This document shows positions 8,677 to 17,882 of a stretch of 64,000 nucleotides of DNA, piece after piece; within the stretch, counting starts at the first letter, position 1, and each line of letters begins with the position of its first letter. The stretch lies in assembly GCF_013072695.1 (NCBI RefSeq), contig NZ_LXUK01000001.1, positions 1-64,000 on the forward strand. Direction: 5' to 3'. The notes under the pieces are model-generated. The model did no database searches, had not been told where the DNA came from, and saw only the letters and a list, made by a program, of their open reading frames with translations. Source of the DNA: Acinetobacter sp. Ac_5812. GTDB taxonomy: Bacteria; Pseudomonadota; Gammaproteobacteria; Pseudomonadales; Moraxellaceae. The translations under genes and the position numbers were made by a program.

Positions 8677-9456
8677 ATGGGAAAGAACTTTGAACATGGG
8701 TATTTAGACTATCCAGTCTATGCCTTTTCCGAAAACTACCCACATGGACATATTGAAGATTGGCATAGCCATGATCGAATCCAATTGATTCATACCCTAT
8801 CAGGCGTGATTCGAGTACAAACCCATGAAGGCATCTGGATTACCCCGCCTGGACGTGGCGTGTGGATTCCTGCGCATAAACCGCATGCCTTACTCAGCAG
8901 CGGTGATGTCAAAGCCCGAGGGATTTTTATAGAAACCTCAGCACAAACCCATCTGAGTTCAGAATGCCGTGTTGTTGCCATTCCTGCTTTGCTACGGGAG
9001 CTGATGAGTAGTGCGATGCAGATCGAAACAGCAATCCAGCCGAATAGTCGTGATGAAAGGCTGTTGCAGTTAATCTTAGACGAAGTTCGGGTATTGCCAG
9101 CCCTTGCCTTTAATTTGCCAGATCCTCAAAACCCACGCCTACAACAGCTCTGTCAAAAAATTAAAGACAATCTCAGCTTTAACTGGAATCTGGAAGATAC
9201 AGCTGAACAACTGCATATCAGTAGTAAAACACTGGCACGACATTTCCAAAAAGAAACTGGACTGCATTTTTCTCATTGGGTCCGTCAAGCCAAGCTGATG
9301 CAAGCCATGATTGATTTGTCCCTAAACAAACCAGTTTTAAATGTTGCCTTAGATTTGGGTTATGACAGCCCCAGCGCCTTTAGTGCGATGTTTAAGCGTG
9401 AAACCAGCATGACACCAAGTGATTATCTGAAACAGTTTTCTGAAACAGCCGTCTAA
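8677..9456 (+). CDS. AraC-family transcriptional regulator
   Basis: 259 residues: an N-terminal cupin-like sensor domain (HIEDWHSHDRIQL, then PPGRGVWIPAHKPH) and a C-terminal AraC-type double helix-turn-helix (about residues 150-255). The latter contains the first HTH near LEDTAEQLHISSKTLARHF and the second signature LGYDSPSAFSAMFKRE. This cupin type usually senses a small ligand (family knowledge). TGAGG stands about 10 bp before the start. It lies between two DMT exporters, one divergent and one downstream, which are its likely targets. Confidence 0.9.
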   Translation: MGKNFEHGYLDYPVYAFSENYPHGHIEDWHSHDRIQLIHTLSGVIRVQTHEGIWITPPGRGVWIPAHKPHALLSSGDVKARGIFIETSAQTHLSSECRVVAIPALLRELMSSAMQIETAIQPNSRDERLLQLILDEVRVLPALAFNLPDPQNPRLQQLCQKIKDNLSFNWNLEDTAEQLHISSKTLARHFQKETGLHFSHWVRQAKLMQAMIDLSLNKPVLNVALDLGYDSPSAFSAMFKRETSMTPSDYLKQFSETAV

Positions 9457-9545
9457 GCAATGAGATGACATTAAGCTGAAAATCTCATTCCTTTCACCTC
9501 AGCAGCAGCATAAAATAAGCACAATCTCCCAATACCCGAATCGCT

Positions 9546-10427
9546 ATGGATGCTCAACCCACCAATCGCAACCTGATGATGGCGATTGGTTGCCTTACTC
9601 TTTCTGCGTTGCTTTTCTCTGTGATGGGCATTTGTATTCGTTATGCTTCACATACAGTTGATAATTACACCATTGTATTTTTCCGCAATGTGGTGGGGCT
9701 GATCCTGTTTTTACCTTTTATCTTCAAGCAAGGAACCCGCTTTGTAAAAACAGAAAAACTGTGGATGCATACGTGGCGTAGTATTGTTGGGCTTGCTGCC
9801 ATGTATGGTTTTTTCTATGCCATTGCACATTTAAAACTCTCCAATGCGATGGTCTTTACCTATTCTTCCCCGATTTTTATTCCATTGATTGCTTGGCTAT
9901 TTCTCAAAGAAAAAATCACCACAGCAATGCTCTGTGCTGCGGGCTTGGGTTTTATTGGGGTGTTCTGTGTCGCCAAGCCTGATCAAGGCTTGTTAAACTG
10001 GATCTCTATTGTCGGGATCAGTTCAAGTTTGTTGGCATCAATGGCCTTTGTTACCGTTCGCGCCCTAACACAGACCGAACCACCTGAACGCATCGTGTTT
10101 TATTTCTGCTTTATTGGTTCTTTATTGTCTGTCATTCCGATGTTTTGGGTATGGCGACCTTATCATTTACAGGAGTTACTGTTTTTGATTGGCGCGGGTA
10201 TACTCGCCAATGTCAGCCAGATTTTTATGTCACACGCCTATCGGCTTGCCCCTGCTGGGCAGATTGCACCCGTCAATTATATTGCGATTATCTTCGCAGG
10301 GATTTGGGGCTTTTTATTGTGGAATGAAGTGCCTGATTTATATAGTGTGATTGGTTTTGGCATTATTCTCTCAGCGATTTTGTTATGTAGCCCTTTAATC
10401 CAAAGGTCAAAAAAGTCAGTATTGTAA
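9546..10427 (+). CDS. DMT-superfamily (EamA) transporter
   Basis: A 293-residue inner-membrane protein with ten predicted helices in two EamA repeats (ALLFSVMGICIRYAS at the start of the first; ILANVSQIFMSHAYR in the second). It follows the AraC-type gene by 89 bp on the same strand. It is only distantly like the DMT protein at 7648-8562, so the pair is not a recent duplication. The ribosome-binding site is weak. Substrate unknown. Confidence 0.85.
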   Translation: MDAQPTNRNLMMAIGCLTLSALLFSVMGICIRYASHTVDNYTIVFFRNVVGLILFLPFIFKQGTRFVKTEKLWMHTWRSIVGLAAMYGFFYAIAHLKLSNAMVFTYSSPIFIPLIAWLFLKEKITTAMLCAAGLGFIGVFCVAKPDQGLLNWISIVGISSSLLASMAFVTVRALTQTEPPERIVFYFCFIGSLLSVIPMFWVWRPYHLQELLFLIGAGILANVSQIFMSHAYRLAPAGQIAPVNYIAIIFAGIWGFLLWNEVPDLYSVIGFGIILSAILLCSPLIQRSKKSVL

Positions 10428-10429
10428 GT

Positions 10430-10738
10430 TCATGACTTTGGATAAGGGTGCAGATCCAGTACATAGTGACCTAGAATTTCCCGTTTCGGCTTATCAATAA
10501 TTACAACAAGATAGGTATTATCTAAGGGCACTGGGATATTAATATGCTGGAATTGCCCATCTTGAGTTTCATAAATATGTTTCACATACCATTCCCATGC
10601 AGTACAAGAATGATAGAGCTGTTCAATCACAAGATCAGCATATCCCCATAAATCTACAATTTCCTCAGCACTCTCTGTGATATCTAGCATGGGAGGAAAA
10701 AAGGTTGCCTGATATTCGTCCTGACTCAGTTTTTTCAT
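10430..10738 (-). CDS. Hypothetical protein, 102 aa
   Basis: A soluble acidic protein (many Asp/Glu, several Trp and Tyr, no signal peptide) ending HYVLDLHPYPKS. No family recognised. It is convergent with the DMT gene, leaving only 2 bp between stops, and is separated from the TRAP permease upstream by that gene's terminator. Base composition matches its surroundings, so it is probably a real gene. Confidence 0.6.
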   Translation of the reverse strand: MKKLSQDEYQATFFPPMLDITESAEEIVDLWGYADLVIEQLYHSCTAWEWYVKHIYETQDGQFQHINIPVPLDNTYLVVIIDKPKREILGHYVLDLHPYPKS

Positions 10739-10770
10739 GGATTAACCTATTCAATAAAATAACAATAAAA

Positions 10771-10792
10771 AAAAGCAGCCTAAGCTGCTTTT
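10771..10792 (-). terminator. Terminator of TRAP permease gene 1
   Basis: AAAAGCAGC/GCTGCTTTT around a 4-nt loop, with further Ts on the minus strand (8 in all), 16 bp past the stop codon. Confidence 0.9.
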
Positions 10793-10808
10793 CTTTTGGT
10801 TTCAATAA

Positions 10809-13013
10809 TTAGTGCTTATACCAACCAAACATCTGGAAGATATACGGCGCATATGTCACCAACACCAACGATGAGAACAAGACGATAATCGGCAACAACC
10901 AACGCTCATAGCGGAAGTAGAAACTGGTGTATTTCTCTTTCGCTTCCTTATCGGCGGCCGAGACCTCTTCATCCCCGACGGAGAGTCGCGTCAGTAAGTG
11001 GTTCAAGGCAACAGGCGGCGTTACATAACCAAATTCAAATGCCACCAATACAATCATCCAGAAGTGAATTGGATGGATGCCATTCTCGTAAGCAACAGGC
11101 GCAACAGTTGCAGCAACTAAAATCACCGCACCGAATGGATCGGTCGTCATACCAATAATCGCAAGTAACAGTGCAATAAAGGCAAGTGAAATATAAATAT
11201 TACCCAAGTGTGTTGGTAATAATTCAACCACTTCTGCACGTTCGATTAAGCCACCAACACTTGCAGACAATGCCATTAATAGAATTAATGCACCAATATG
11301 TCCGACCGTTTCTGAGGTTGCAAAACGTAATGCTCCACCAAAACCAAAGCTCTTGCTCCCGTGTGGATCATGTGATTTCAAGAATTCTGATTTCTTTTCA
11401 TGCTCACGAACCAAAGCTTCATGCTTCGCATCCACCACTGGTGCAGGTGCAAGTTTTGAGGCAAATAACTTGTCAAACAAGATCATTGCAATCAATACCA
11501 ACGGTAAAATCATTGGCGCAGTAAATTCATTGATTGACGTATCTAAAGCAAGCTTATAGAACATCACCACAGCAAAACCAATGATGATATACGGGATCAC
11601 AGGTACACAGGCACGTAACATCCCTGGCACAGCGATTTTAGGTGAGTTTACACGGAACTTTTCCTCTGCAAGAATCAGAGAAACACCCAAGAAGATGAAG
11701 GCTGTTAACCAGAAGACGTAGATACCGTGATCAAATAATTCTGTCGATGTCACATGACGGCTGTCCAGCATCGAGATCAGGATTACAAGTAAACATGGAC
11801 GAATCACCACACCCAAAGAACCAGACATTGCTGATACGGCTAAGGCATATTGACGGCGTGCACCTGAGTTCCAGACTTCTTTATAGATGATCGCACCCGC
11901 TGCAATAACAAAAATCCCCGAAGCACCTGTATATGCTGTTGGAATCGCTGCTGCAATCAAGATTAGCCAAGTCAAGGTTTCTGGCGCCAAGTTCCACGGA
12001 CGTAAGATATTTAAGAATAAATCCATCACGCGTGTTTGGGTCAGTAACATACCCGCCCAAATGAACAATGCCAGATTTAAGAAAATACCTGAGAACTCCA
12101 CCAAGATACCTAAGTAGATCCCTTGCCCCATTGGATAATCCATGAAGAAGGTAAATACAATCCCTGTCACCAAAGACATAAACGCATACAGAGGAACGCT
12201 CAGTAGCGCCAAACCAAAGTTACCCTTCGGCTGTGCTGTCTTCGGAATAAAGATGAATTGGAAAATACTGATAATGGTCAGTGACACAAATAATGCAATC
12301 CACAACCAATACAAAACTGCCGTTTTTCCAGCAACTTCAACACCTGAATTCAATACTGAATGGTATTGGCTAATCACGGAATAACTGAGTAAAGCATTAC
12401 CAGCAACCATCAACGCCGAATAGACACGGAAGTCGATTTTAGTTTTTGGTGCACGTAAACCAATGTGGTGATAACGTAAAGATGCTGTAATTGAAGCAAA
12501 CAACACCATGATTAATAAAATAACAGTTTGGTTTTCAGAACCTAATTTAAAGATCCCAAAGAAAGTGGTTTCAACTTTACGATAAGTACGAATACTTGGA
12601 TGGTTTTCCAAGTGCTTCATTGCTTTATCATAGAATTGGTATTTTTCTTCACACTGCTGCTGTGCGGCTAATAAAGACGCACGAACATCAGCTTCAGAAG
12701 CCGCACCAAACATACTTGCAAATTCATCGGCAGCATTGGCTTTCATCTGCTCTTGAACTTGTGCATCAATGTTTGGATGTCGATCACAAGATGGTTTTTC
12801 AGGTTCCGCACGTAAAAACGAATATTGCATCCCTGTTGTTTGATCACCGTATAAACGCTCCCCCATACGAAGCATCTGACCGTGAATCATTTCGCCTGTA
12901 CCAATAAGCAACGTCATTAGCAACAAAGCAAGAATAATGAAGGTTGATATCCAGTCATTCCAGATATAGCCTAACCGGGCTAATCCAGTCTTATTCTCTT
13001 GATCATTTTGCAT
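10809..13013 (-). CDS. TRAP-type large permease (DctQ/DctM-like fusion), paralog 1
   Basis: A 734-residue integral membrane protein. TM1 (about 21-42) is followed by a long loop (about 45-160), likely periplasmic, with Cys76 and Cys121, conserved in the paralog and able to form a disulfide (inference). Then follow DctQ-like helices and a DctM-like core with the family signature PTAYTGASGIFVIAAGAIIY and a second repeat near TTDPFGAVILVAATVAPVAY. TRAP permeases drive sodium-coupled uptake of organic acids together with a periplasmic binding protein; none is encoded next to this gene. The paralog at 13520-15730 shares most residues and the 5' leader. Substrate unknown; a DctM-only label would ignore the N-terminal part. 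Confidence 0.85.
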   Translation of the reverse strand: MQNDQENKTGLARLGYIWNDWISTFIILALLLMTLLIGTGEMIHGQMLRMGERLYGDQTTGMQYSFLRAEPEKPSCDRHPNIDAQVQEQMKANAADEFASMFGAASEADVRASLLAAQQQCEEKYQFYDKAMKHLENHPSIRTYRKVETTFFGIFKLGSENQTVILLIMVLFASITASLRYHHIGLRAPKTKIDFRVYSALMVAGNALLSYSVISQYHSVLNSGVEVAGKTAVLYWLWIALFVSLTIISIFQFIFIPKTAQPKGNFGLALLSVPLYAFMSLVTGIVFTFFMDYPMGQGIYLGILVEFSGIFLNLALFIWAGMLLTQTRVMDLFLNILRPWNLAPETLTWLILIAAAIPTAYTGASGIFVIAAGAIIYKEVWNSGARRQYALAVSAMSGSLGVVIRPCLLVILISMLDSRHVTSTELFDHGIYVFWLTAFIFLGVSLILAEEKFRVNSPKIAVPGMLRACVPVIPYIIIGFAVVMFYKLALDTSINEFTAPMILPLVLIAMILFDKLFASKLAPAPVVDAKHEALVREHEKKSEFLKSHDPHGSKSFGFGGALRFATSETVGHIGALILLMALSASVGGLIERAEVVELLPTHLGNIYISLAFIALLLAIIGMTTDPFGAVILVAATVAPVAYENGIHPIHFWMIVLVAFEFGYVTPPVALNHLLTRLSVGDEEVSAADKEAKEKYTSFYFRYERWLLPIIVLFSSLVLVTYAPYIFQMFGWYKH

Positions 13014-13035
13014 GTCTATTCCAATTTATTGTTAT

Positions 13036-13057
13036 CAACATCCATCCAAAGATGTTG
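13036..13057 (-). promoter_or_regulatory. Leader stem-loop of TRAP permease 1
   Basis: CAACATC/GATGTTG around an 8-nt loop, in the 5' leader of the permease gene. The same element, with a G-U wobble replacing one pair, lies upstream of the paralog. Confidence 0.5.
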
Positions 13058-13245
13058 AATCATGCGATGTCCATGGTTGATAGATAAATGAATTTACCCT
13101 TTGAATCACCAATCCCTTTTTAAACCGCTTAAATTTGCAGCAAACTTTTAGAAAAAAGAATGACTGCAATCACTTTTTTGTTGGTTGTTTTTATCAATTT
13201 ATATGTACTCTCGACTGCCCTCTATTTTCATCCTTATTTTAATGA

Positions 13246-13267
13246 ACAATTTAGCGCGCTAAATTGT
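13246..13267. promoter_or_regulatory. Perfect 22-bp palindrome, operator candidate
   Basis: ACAATTTAGCG followed directly by its reverse complement. A smaller palindrome, TTAGCGCTAA at 13300-13309, repeats the half-site TTAGCG. Both lie about 235-295 bp upstream of TRAP permease 1, and no plus-strand gene ends here that would need a terminator. Confidence 0.5.
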
Positions 13268-13473
13268 CTTTTTTACCGTTCCTTCCAGCATAAGATAAGT
13301 TAGCGCTAATGCAGGCTACTCCATCTTTTCCGTCTATTTATAGCATAACTATTTCAATCTAAAAATGTTATTTTAATCACATAATAGCCTTATCTGGCCT
13401 AAATTCATCGCTTGTTGTTCTTTCACCCCAAATTTATCTGCATAACCCGAGTCAACACTGTATCTACCATAAA

Positions 13474-13501
13474 AAAATAAGCACCCGAAGGTGCTTATTT
13501 T
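13474..13501 (-). terminator. Terminator of TRAP permease gene 2
   Basis: AAAATAAGCACC/GGTGCTTATTTT with a CGAA tetraloop and additional Ts on the minus strand, 18 bp past the stop. Confidence 0.9.
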
Positions 13502-13519
13502 GATCTTTAAAGTACAATG

Positions 13520-15730
13520 CTAGCTATACCAGCCAAACAATTTAAAGGCATAAGGGACGTAGGCAATGATCAGAATTGCAGGCACCATTACCAATAATGG
13601 TAAAATCCAGCGCTCATAGCGATAGAAGAAGGACAGATGGCGTACTTCTGCATCTGCTTCCGCCACTTCTGCATCACCAATCGACTGTCTCGCCAATAAA
13701 TGATTCAGTGCAACAGGTGGCGTGACATAACCCAATTCAAAACCAATCAATGCAATCATCCAGAAATGCACAGGATCAATGCCATACTGATAGGCCACTG
13801 GCGCAACGGTTGCAGTAATAAGAATAACCGCCCCGAATGGATCCATAATCATCCCCACAAAAATCATCAACAGCACGATTAGCGTAATCACCACATAGGT
13901 GCTGTTAATATCTTGCGGGAAAGTTTCCATGATATGAATCTGTTCAAGGAAACCACCAACACTCACCGAAAGTGCCATGAGGATCACTAAAGCCCCGATA
14001 TGTCCAACGGTCTCACTGGTCGATGCATGTAATGCTTTACCGAAAGAAACACGGCGCACAGGATTCCGCGGATCATCTGCGGGGTTGATTGGCGCAGCAG
14101 GTTGAGAACCATCCGCAGGAATAGTGTAACTGTTCAAAGTACTATCCCAATGCCCAACAGGGGCTAAAGGTGCAGGTTCTTTACGCAATTTATCAAAGAG
14201 CACCATCAACAATAAAATGATTGGCATCATCACAGGCGCTGTAAATTCATTCAGATCTGTTGCTAATGCATGTTTAAAAAACAACCAAATCAGGATGAAA
14301 ATCACGATATAAGGTGATACAGGCACAAATGCACGTAACGACTTTGGCAAGGCAACTTTAAATGGTGCAATTCTAAATTTCTGTTCGGCAAAAAACAGCG
14401 CGATTACCAAGAATAAAGTTGAGGTTAATAAGAAGGTATACATACCGTATTTATATAACAGGTCAGTGGTGACTTCTTTATTCAAAGAAGCCACAACCAC
14501 GATCAATAGACATGGACGAAGCACCACTCCAAGCGAGCCAGAAAGTGCGGTTGCAGCCAAAGCAAATTGGCGACGCCCACCTGCATTCCAGACCTCTTTA
14601 TAAATAATTGCACCTGCTGCAATAACGAAAATACCTGAAGCGCCGGTGTAAGCCGTCGGCAAAGCTGCAGCAATTAAGATTAACCAGGTTAATGTTTCAG
14701 GCGCTAGATTCCACGGACGCAAGATATTCAGGAATAAATCAACAATCCGTGTCTGCTTTAATAGCATCCCCGCCCAAATAAACAGGGCCAGATTTAAGAA
14801 AATACTCGAGAACTCGACCAACTGCCCTAAGTAAATCCCTTGCCCCATTGGATAGGCCATGAAGAAGCTAAAGGCAACCCCTGTAATAATCGCCATATAG
14901 GCATAGAGAGGCACACTGAGGAAAGCTAAACCAACACTTCCCCCTTCTCGGGTTGGCGTAGGTGACTTAATCAACTGATACAGACTGATCAAGGTCAGTA
15001 CCGCAAATAAAATCATCCATAACCAATAAATCAGCGTCATTTCTGGGCTAATCGGAACACCAGAATTCATCACAGATCGATATTGACTCAGCACCGATGA
15101 GGTCAATAAACCATTTCCAATGAGCATCGCAATACTATAGATACGGAAATCAATTTTCGTTGCGGGGCTGCGCAAACCAATATGATGGGTCTTTAATGTG
15201 GCACTGATGGCCGCAAATACCACCATAATCACTAAGAATAAAGCGCGGTTTTCTGTACCAAATTTAAAGATGCCAAAGAAACTGGTTTCAATCTGACGAT
15301 AGGTCCGCACACTCGGATGTGCCTCGATATGCGTCATTGCCTTATCATAAAATTGATATTTTTCATCACATTGTTGCTGTGCCGCCATCAATGAGGCGCG
15401 TACATCTGACTCTGAAGCCACACCAAACATACTGGCAAATTCGTCAGCAGCATTGATCCGCATCTGTTCCTGAACTTGCGCATCAATATTTGGGTTTCGG
15501 TCACAGGTGGGTTTTTCTGGTTCAGCACGCAAAAATGAATACTGCATTCCAATTGCAGGATCACCATATAGTCGCTCCCCCATTCGTAATAATTGGCCGT
15601 GGATCATTTCTCCAGTACCAATAATCAATGTCATGAGTAATAAGCAAAGGATAACAAAGGTTGATATCCACTCGGTCCAAATATAACTCAGTAGACCTAA
15701 TCCAGATTTTTTCTGTTGATCATGTTGCAT
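13520..15730 (-). CDS. TRAP-type large permease (DctQ/DctM-like fusion), paralog 2
   Basis: 736 residues, co-linear with the permease at 10809-13013. It shares the N-terminal loop with Cys76 and Cys121, the motif PTAYTGASGIFVIAAGAIIY and the C-terminal repeat with MDPFGAVILITATVAPVAY. Differences cluster in the cytoplasmic linker near residues 525-570, which is longer and Pro-rich here. The two genes are separate transcription units, each with a terminator and a similar leader. This suggests tandem duplication followed by divergence, perhaps in substrate (inference). No binding-protein gene is adjacent; a lipoprotein gene lies 0.8 kb upstream on the same strand. Confidence 0.85.
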   Translation of the reverse strand: MQHDQQKKSGLGLLSYIWTEWISTFVILCLLLMTLIIGTGEMIHGQLLRMGERLYGDPAIGMQYSFLRAEPEKPTCDRNPNIDAQVQEQMRINAADEFASMFGVASESDVRASLMAAQQQCDEKYQFYDKAMTHIEAHPSVRTYRQIETSFFGIFKFGTENRALFLVIMVVFAAISATLKTHHIGLRSPATKIDFRIYSIAMLIGNGLLTSSVLSQYRSVMNSGVPISPEMTLIYWLWMILFAVLTLISLYQLIKSPTPTREGGSVGLAFLSVPLYAYMAIITGVAFSFFMAYPMGQGIYLGQLVEFSSIFLNLALFIWAGMLLKQTRIVDLFLNILRPWNLAPETLTWLILIAAALPTAYTGASGIFVIAAGAIIYKEVWNAGGRRQFALAATALSGSLGVVLRPCLLIVVVASLNKEVTTDLLYKYGMYTFLLTSTLFLVIALFFAEQKFRIAPFKVALPKSLRAFVPVSPYIVIFILIWLFFKHALATDLNEFTAPVMMPIILLLMVLFDKLRKEPAPLAPVGHWDSTLNSYTIPADGSQPAAPINPADDPRNPVRRVSFGKALHASTSETVGHIGALVILMALSVSVGGFLEQIHIMETFPQDINSTYVVITLIVLLMIFVGMIMDPFGAVILITATVAPVAYQYGIDPVHFWMIALIGFELGYVTPPVALNHLLARQSIGDAEVAEADAEVRHLSFFYRYERWILPLLVMVPAILIIAYVPYAFKLFGWYS

Positions 15731-15752
15731 ATCTATTCCAGTTTATTGTGAT

Positions 15753-15774
15753 CAACATCCCTCCGAAGATGCTG
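15753..15774 (-). promoter_or_regulatory. Leader stem-loop of TRAP permease 2
   Basis: On the minus strand CAGCATC pairs with GATGTTG (one G-U pair) around an 8-nt loop. It is the counterpart of 13036-13057; the flanking leader words ATCAACCATG and GGGATTGGT are also shared. Confidence 0.5.
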
Positions 15775-15875
15775 AATTTTCAATGTACATGGTTGATAGA
15801 GAACACATTTATTCTCACTATAACCAATCCCTCGTTGTACCCACTGAAATATTATTAAGCTGGTTTATCCAATGA

Positions 15876-16454
15876 TCATGACATTCTAATTTTTATGTTT
15901 TTTATCAATAAATAACTCAAACCACAGAGCAAGCCACCAATGGCACCGATCAAATGTGCCTCGGTCAAGACTGGGCTTCCAATTAACTGGGCTGTTCCTG
16001 TTTGCCCAAAGGTATTCTCCCAAATCAGTTTGGCAGCTATCAATGCTAGCACCAAAATTGCAAATTTCCGTTCATTCCGATATTGCAAATACACCACACC
16101 AACAGCGCTATAGAGACCATGCAAAACGCCAGAAAGCCCGGCATAGGCATCAATATAAGGTAAATAAAAATAAAAAATTAAACTAATGAATGGAGGCAGA
16201 ATTAATAGCAATGCACCTAGATGCCAGTTGCGTACATGCGGGAAAATAAAAGGTAAACAGGCAAAAGCCATCATATTGAGTAGAAAATGAATCCAACCCA
16301 CATGCACCCAATGTGCCGTCCAGATACGCCAAAATTCAGTAAATAAAATAGGGCGCCAATAAATAAAATGATCAGCAAACACCTGTAGACAAGCCGATAT
16401 GGAAATACATATCGCGATCAAAATGATTTTCCTTATCCATATTTGATCTTTCAT
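15876..16454 (-). CDS. Rhombosortase-like rhomboid intramembrane serine protease
   Basis: 192 residues with about six transmembrane helices. Rhomboid features: HFLLN motif (His56-Asn60), nucleophile Ser108 in GLSGVLHG, and catalytic His167 in EAHLIGAIGG. The GxSGxxHG form and the short length point to the rhombosortase branch. Those enzymes cleave the C-terminal GlyGly-CTERM anchor of exported proteins (family knowledge). I see no GlyGly-CTERM protein in this window, so its substrates must be elsewhere. Strand and position place it between TRAP permease 2 and a lipoprotein gene, but each seems to be transcribed separately. Confidence 0.8.
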   Translation of the reverse strand: MKDQIWIRKIILIAICISISACLQVFADHFIYWRPILFTEFWRIWTAHWVHVGWIHFLLNMMAFACLPFIFPHVRNWHLGALLLILPPFISLIFYFYLPYIDAYAGLSGVLHGLYSAVGVVYLQYRNERKFAILVLALIAAKLIWENTFGQTGTAQLIGSPVLTEAHLIGAIGGLLCGLSYLLIKNIKIRMS

Positions 16455-16529
16455 CTATCGCTTCCCTCTTAAAAAACAGACCTTTTACAAGTTTAGATGT
16501 TGCACTGGTAAAAGGTCGTTTAATTCAGG

Positions 16530-17648
16530 TTACTCAGTTGGTGTTTCTTGTGTTGGTGCAGCCTGATCTTGCGCTGGTGCAGCCTGATCTTGAGCAGGAG
16601 CTCCGTCACCACCACCATCAAAGAGTGAATCTAACTCTGCTGAGCTCTCTTGTTTGTCATCCCAGAATGAAGTTAAACCCTCATCGCCGGCTCTTACACC
16701 GGTATTTTCAGTCCAATAACGATCTGCAATACCACGAACCATTAAGCCAGCCATCTTATCAATCAATCTAAACTGTGGATTCGCAGGTTTATCATCGCCA
16801 GTTGCCGCAGCATAAGAACGGAATGCATCCCGTAACTTGGCATCATCACCGCTGGCTTGGGCTGCAACAGCATATAAAGCATGTGCAAGACGTACACCTT
16901 TTTTCTCACCAATTGCCATGGATTGCTTCATGGTGGCATAAGGCTCTGGTTTACCATCACCTGCACCCGGTAAAAGCGTCCAGATTACCGCACGGGTTGC
17001 CATTGGTGCACCCCAGAACTTTTCATTGTCCAGACACGCCATACCGCGTTCAACAATACCTGCAATATCTTTAGGTACATTGATCGCACCACCAGAGTTA
17101 ATATCGTTGGTCATAGCTTGCAGACCACTGACCATACCGAGTAAATAAACAGTTTGGTCTAGATCATTACGCATGGTTGGACATGAGTCGCCCAACTTAT
17201 ATTTGTATTTAGTTTCCCAACGATTAGCAAACAGCTGATAGCCCGCATATTGACGTTCAGCAGCGATAGCCGCCCAACGTTTCTGTTCAATACGTGCATC
17301 TTGCGCTTCAGATACTTGTCCTGCTTTAGACGCACGTAAATAACGTAATTCAGCTTCTAAAGCTTGGTTCTCGGCACACACACCTGCTGCCGTATAAAGT
17401 AAGACTGCCATCCGAGTCGGATCAGCACCCATATCTTTGGTGGACATCACTGCAGGGGTTAAAGCATTCCCTGAGTTACATACCATTTCAGCATCATCCA
17501 TCGACAAAATCGGTGGAACAATATGCTTTTCACCAAAACCAAGTGCCACGTTGGCACCTGTTTTAATTACATATGAACATCCTGATAGCATTGATGTTGT
17601 CAATACAGCAACCGCCACACCTTGCCCAATTTTATGGAGTCTAGACAT
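16530..17648 (-). CDS. Lipoprotein next to the TRAP permeases
   Basis: 372 residues with a lipoprotein signal peptide: basic start, hydrophobic core, lipobox LSGC (Cys24). The mature part is rich in Ala and mostly helical in look, with six or so further cysteines. The tail is a low-complexity repeat (APAQDQA twice, then APTQETPTE). The absence of Asp at +2 suggests outer-membrane sorting. Its all-helical character and closeness to TRAP permeases recall the TatT lipoproteins of TPR-associated TRAP transporters, but I cannot prove membership. Start at ATG 17648. Confidence 0.7.
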   Translation of the reverse strand: MSRLHKIGQGVAVAVLTTSMLSGCSYVIKTGANVALGFGEKHIVPPILSMDDAEMVCNSGNALTPAVMSTKDMGADPTRMAVLLYTAAGVCAENQALEAELRYLRASKAGQVSEAQDARIEQKRWAAIAAERQYAGYQLFANRWETKYKYKLGDSCPTMRNDLDQTVYLLGMVSGLQAMTNDINSGGAINVPKDIAGIVERGMACLDNEKFWGAPMATRAVIWTLLPGAGDGKPEPYATMKQSMAIGEKKGVRLAHALYAVAAQASGDDAKLRDAFRSYAAATGDDKPANPQFRLIDKMAGLMVRGIADRYWTENTGVRAGDEGLTSFWDDKQESSAELDSLFDGGGDGAPAQDQAAPAQDQAAPTQETPTE

Positions 17649-17882
17649 ACTTCCTGTCCCTCTAATAATTTGTTTTTTCCTTTTAGCTGTACATTATCAG
17701 ATGCATAACCTGAATTAAAGAGTAATTGCTCTAATTTTAACCTAGACATTTTGACACATATCACAGAGGAAGGAATTGACACTTGGGCGGCTAAACACAA
17801 ATTTCAGGCAAAAAAAAGTAGCATTGCGACGGTTCAGCACATGCTACTTATTAACTGGTAAAATCGTGAAACTCTTTATATT

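Larger units (their letters stand above)
13014..13519. other. 506-bp intergenic region upstream of TRAP permease 1
   Basis: No gene seen. From the TRAP-1 start upstream, it holds the conserved leader with a stem-loop (13036-13057), an AT-rich stretch that should carry the promoter, two palindromes (13246-13267 and 13300-13309) and the terminator of TRAP permease 2 (13474-13501). Confidence 0.7.

Noticed and set aside
13246..13267. 22-bp palindrome as a plus-strand terminator
   Set aside because: A T-run follows it, but no plus-strand gene lies upstream, and the palindrome has no loop as written.
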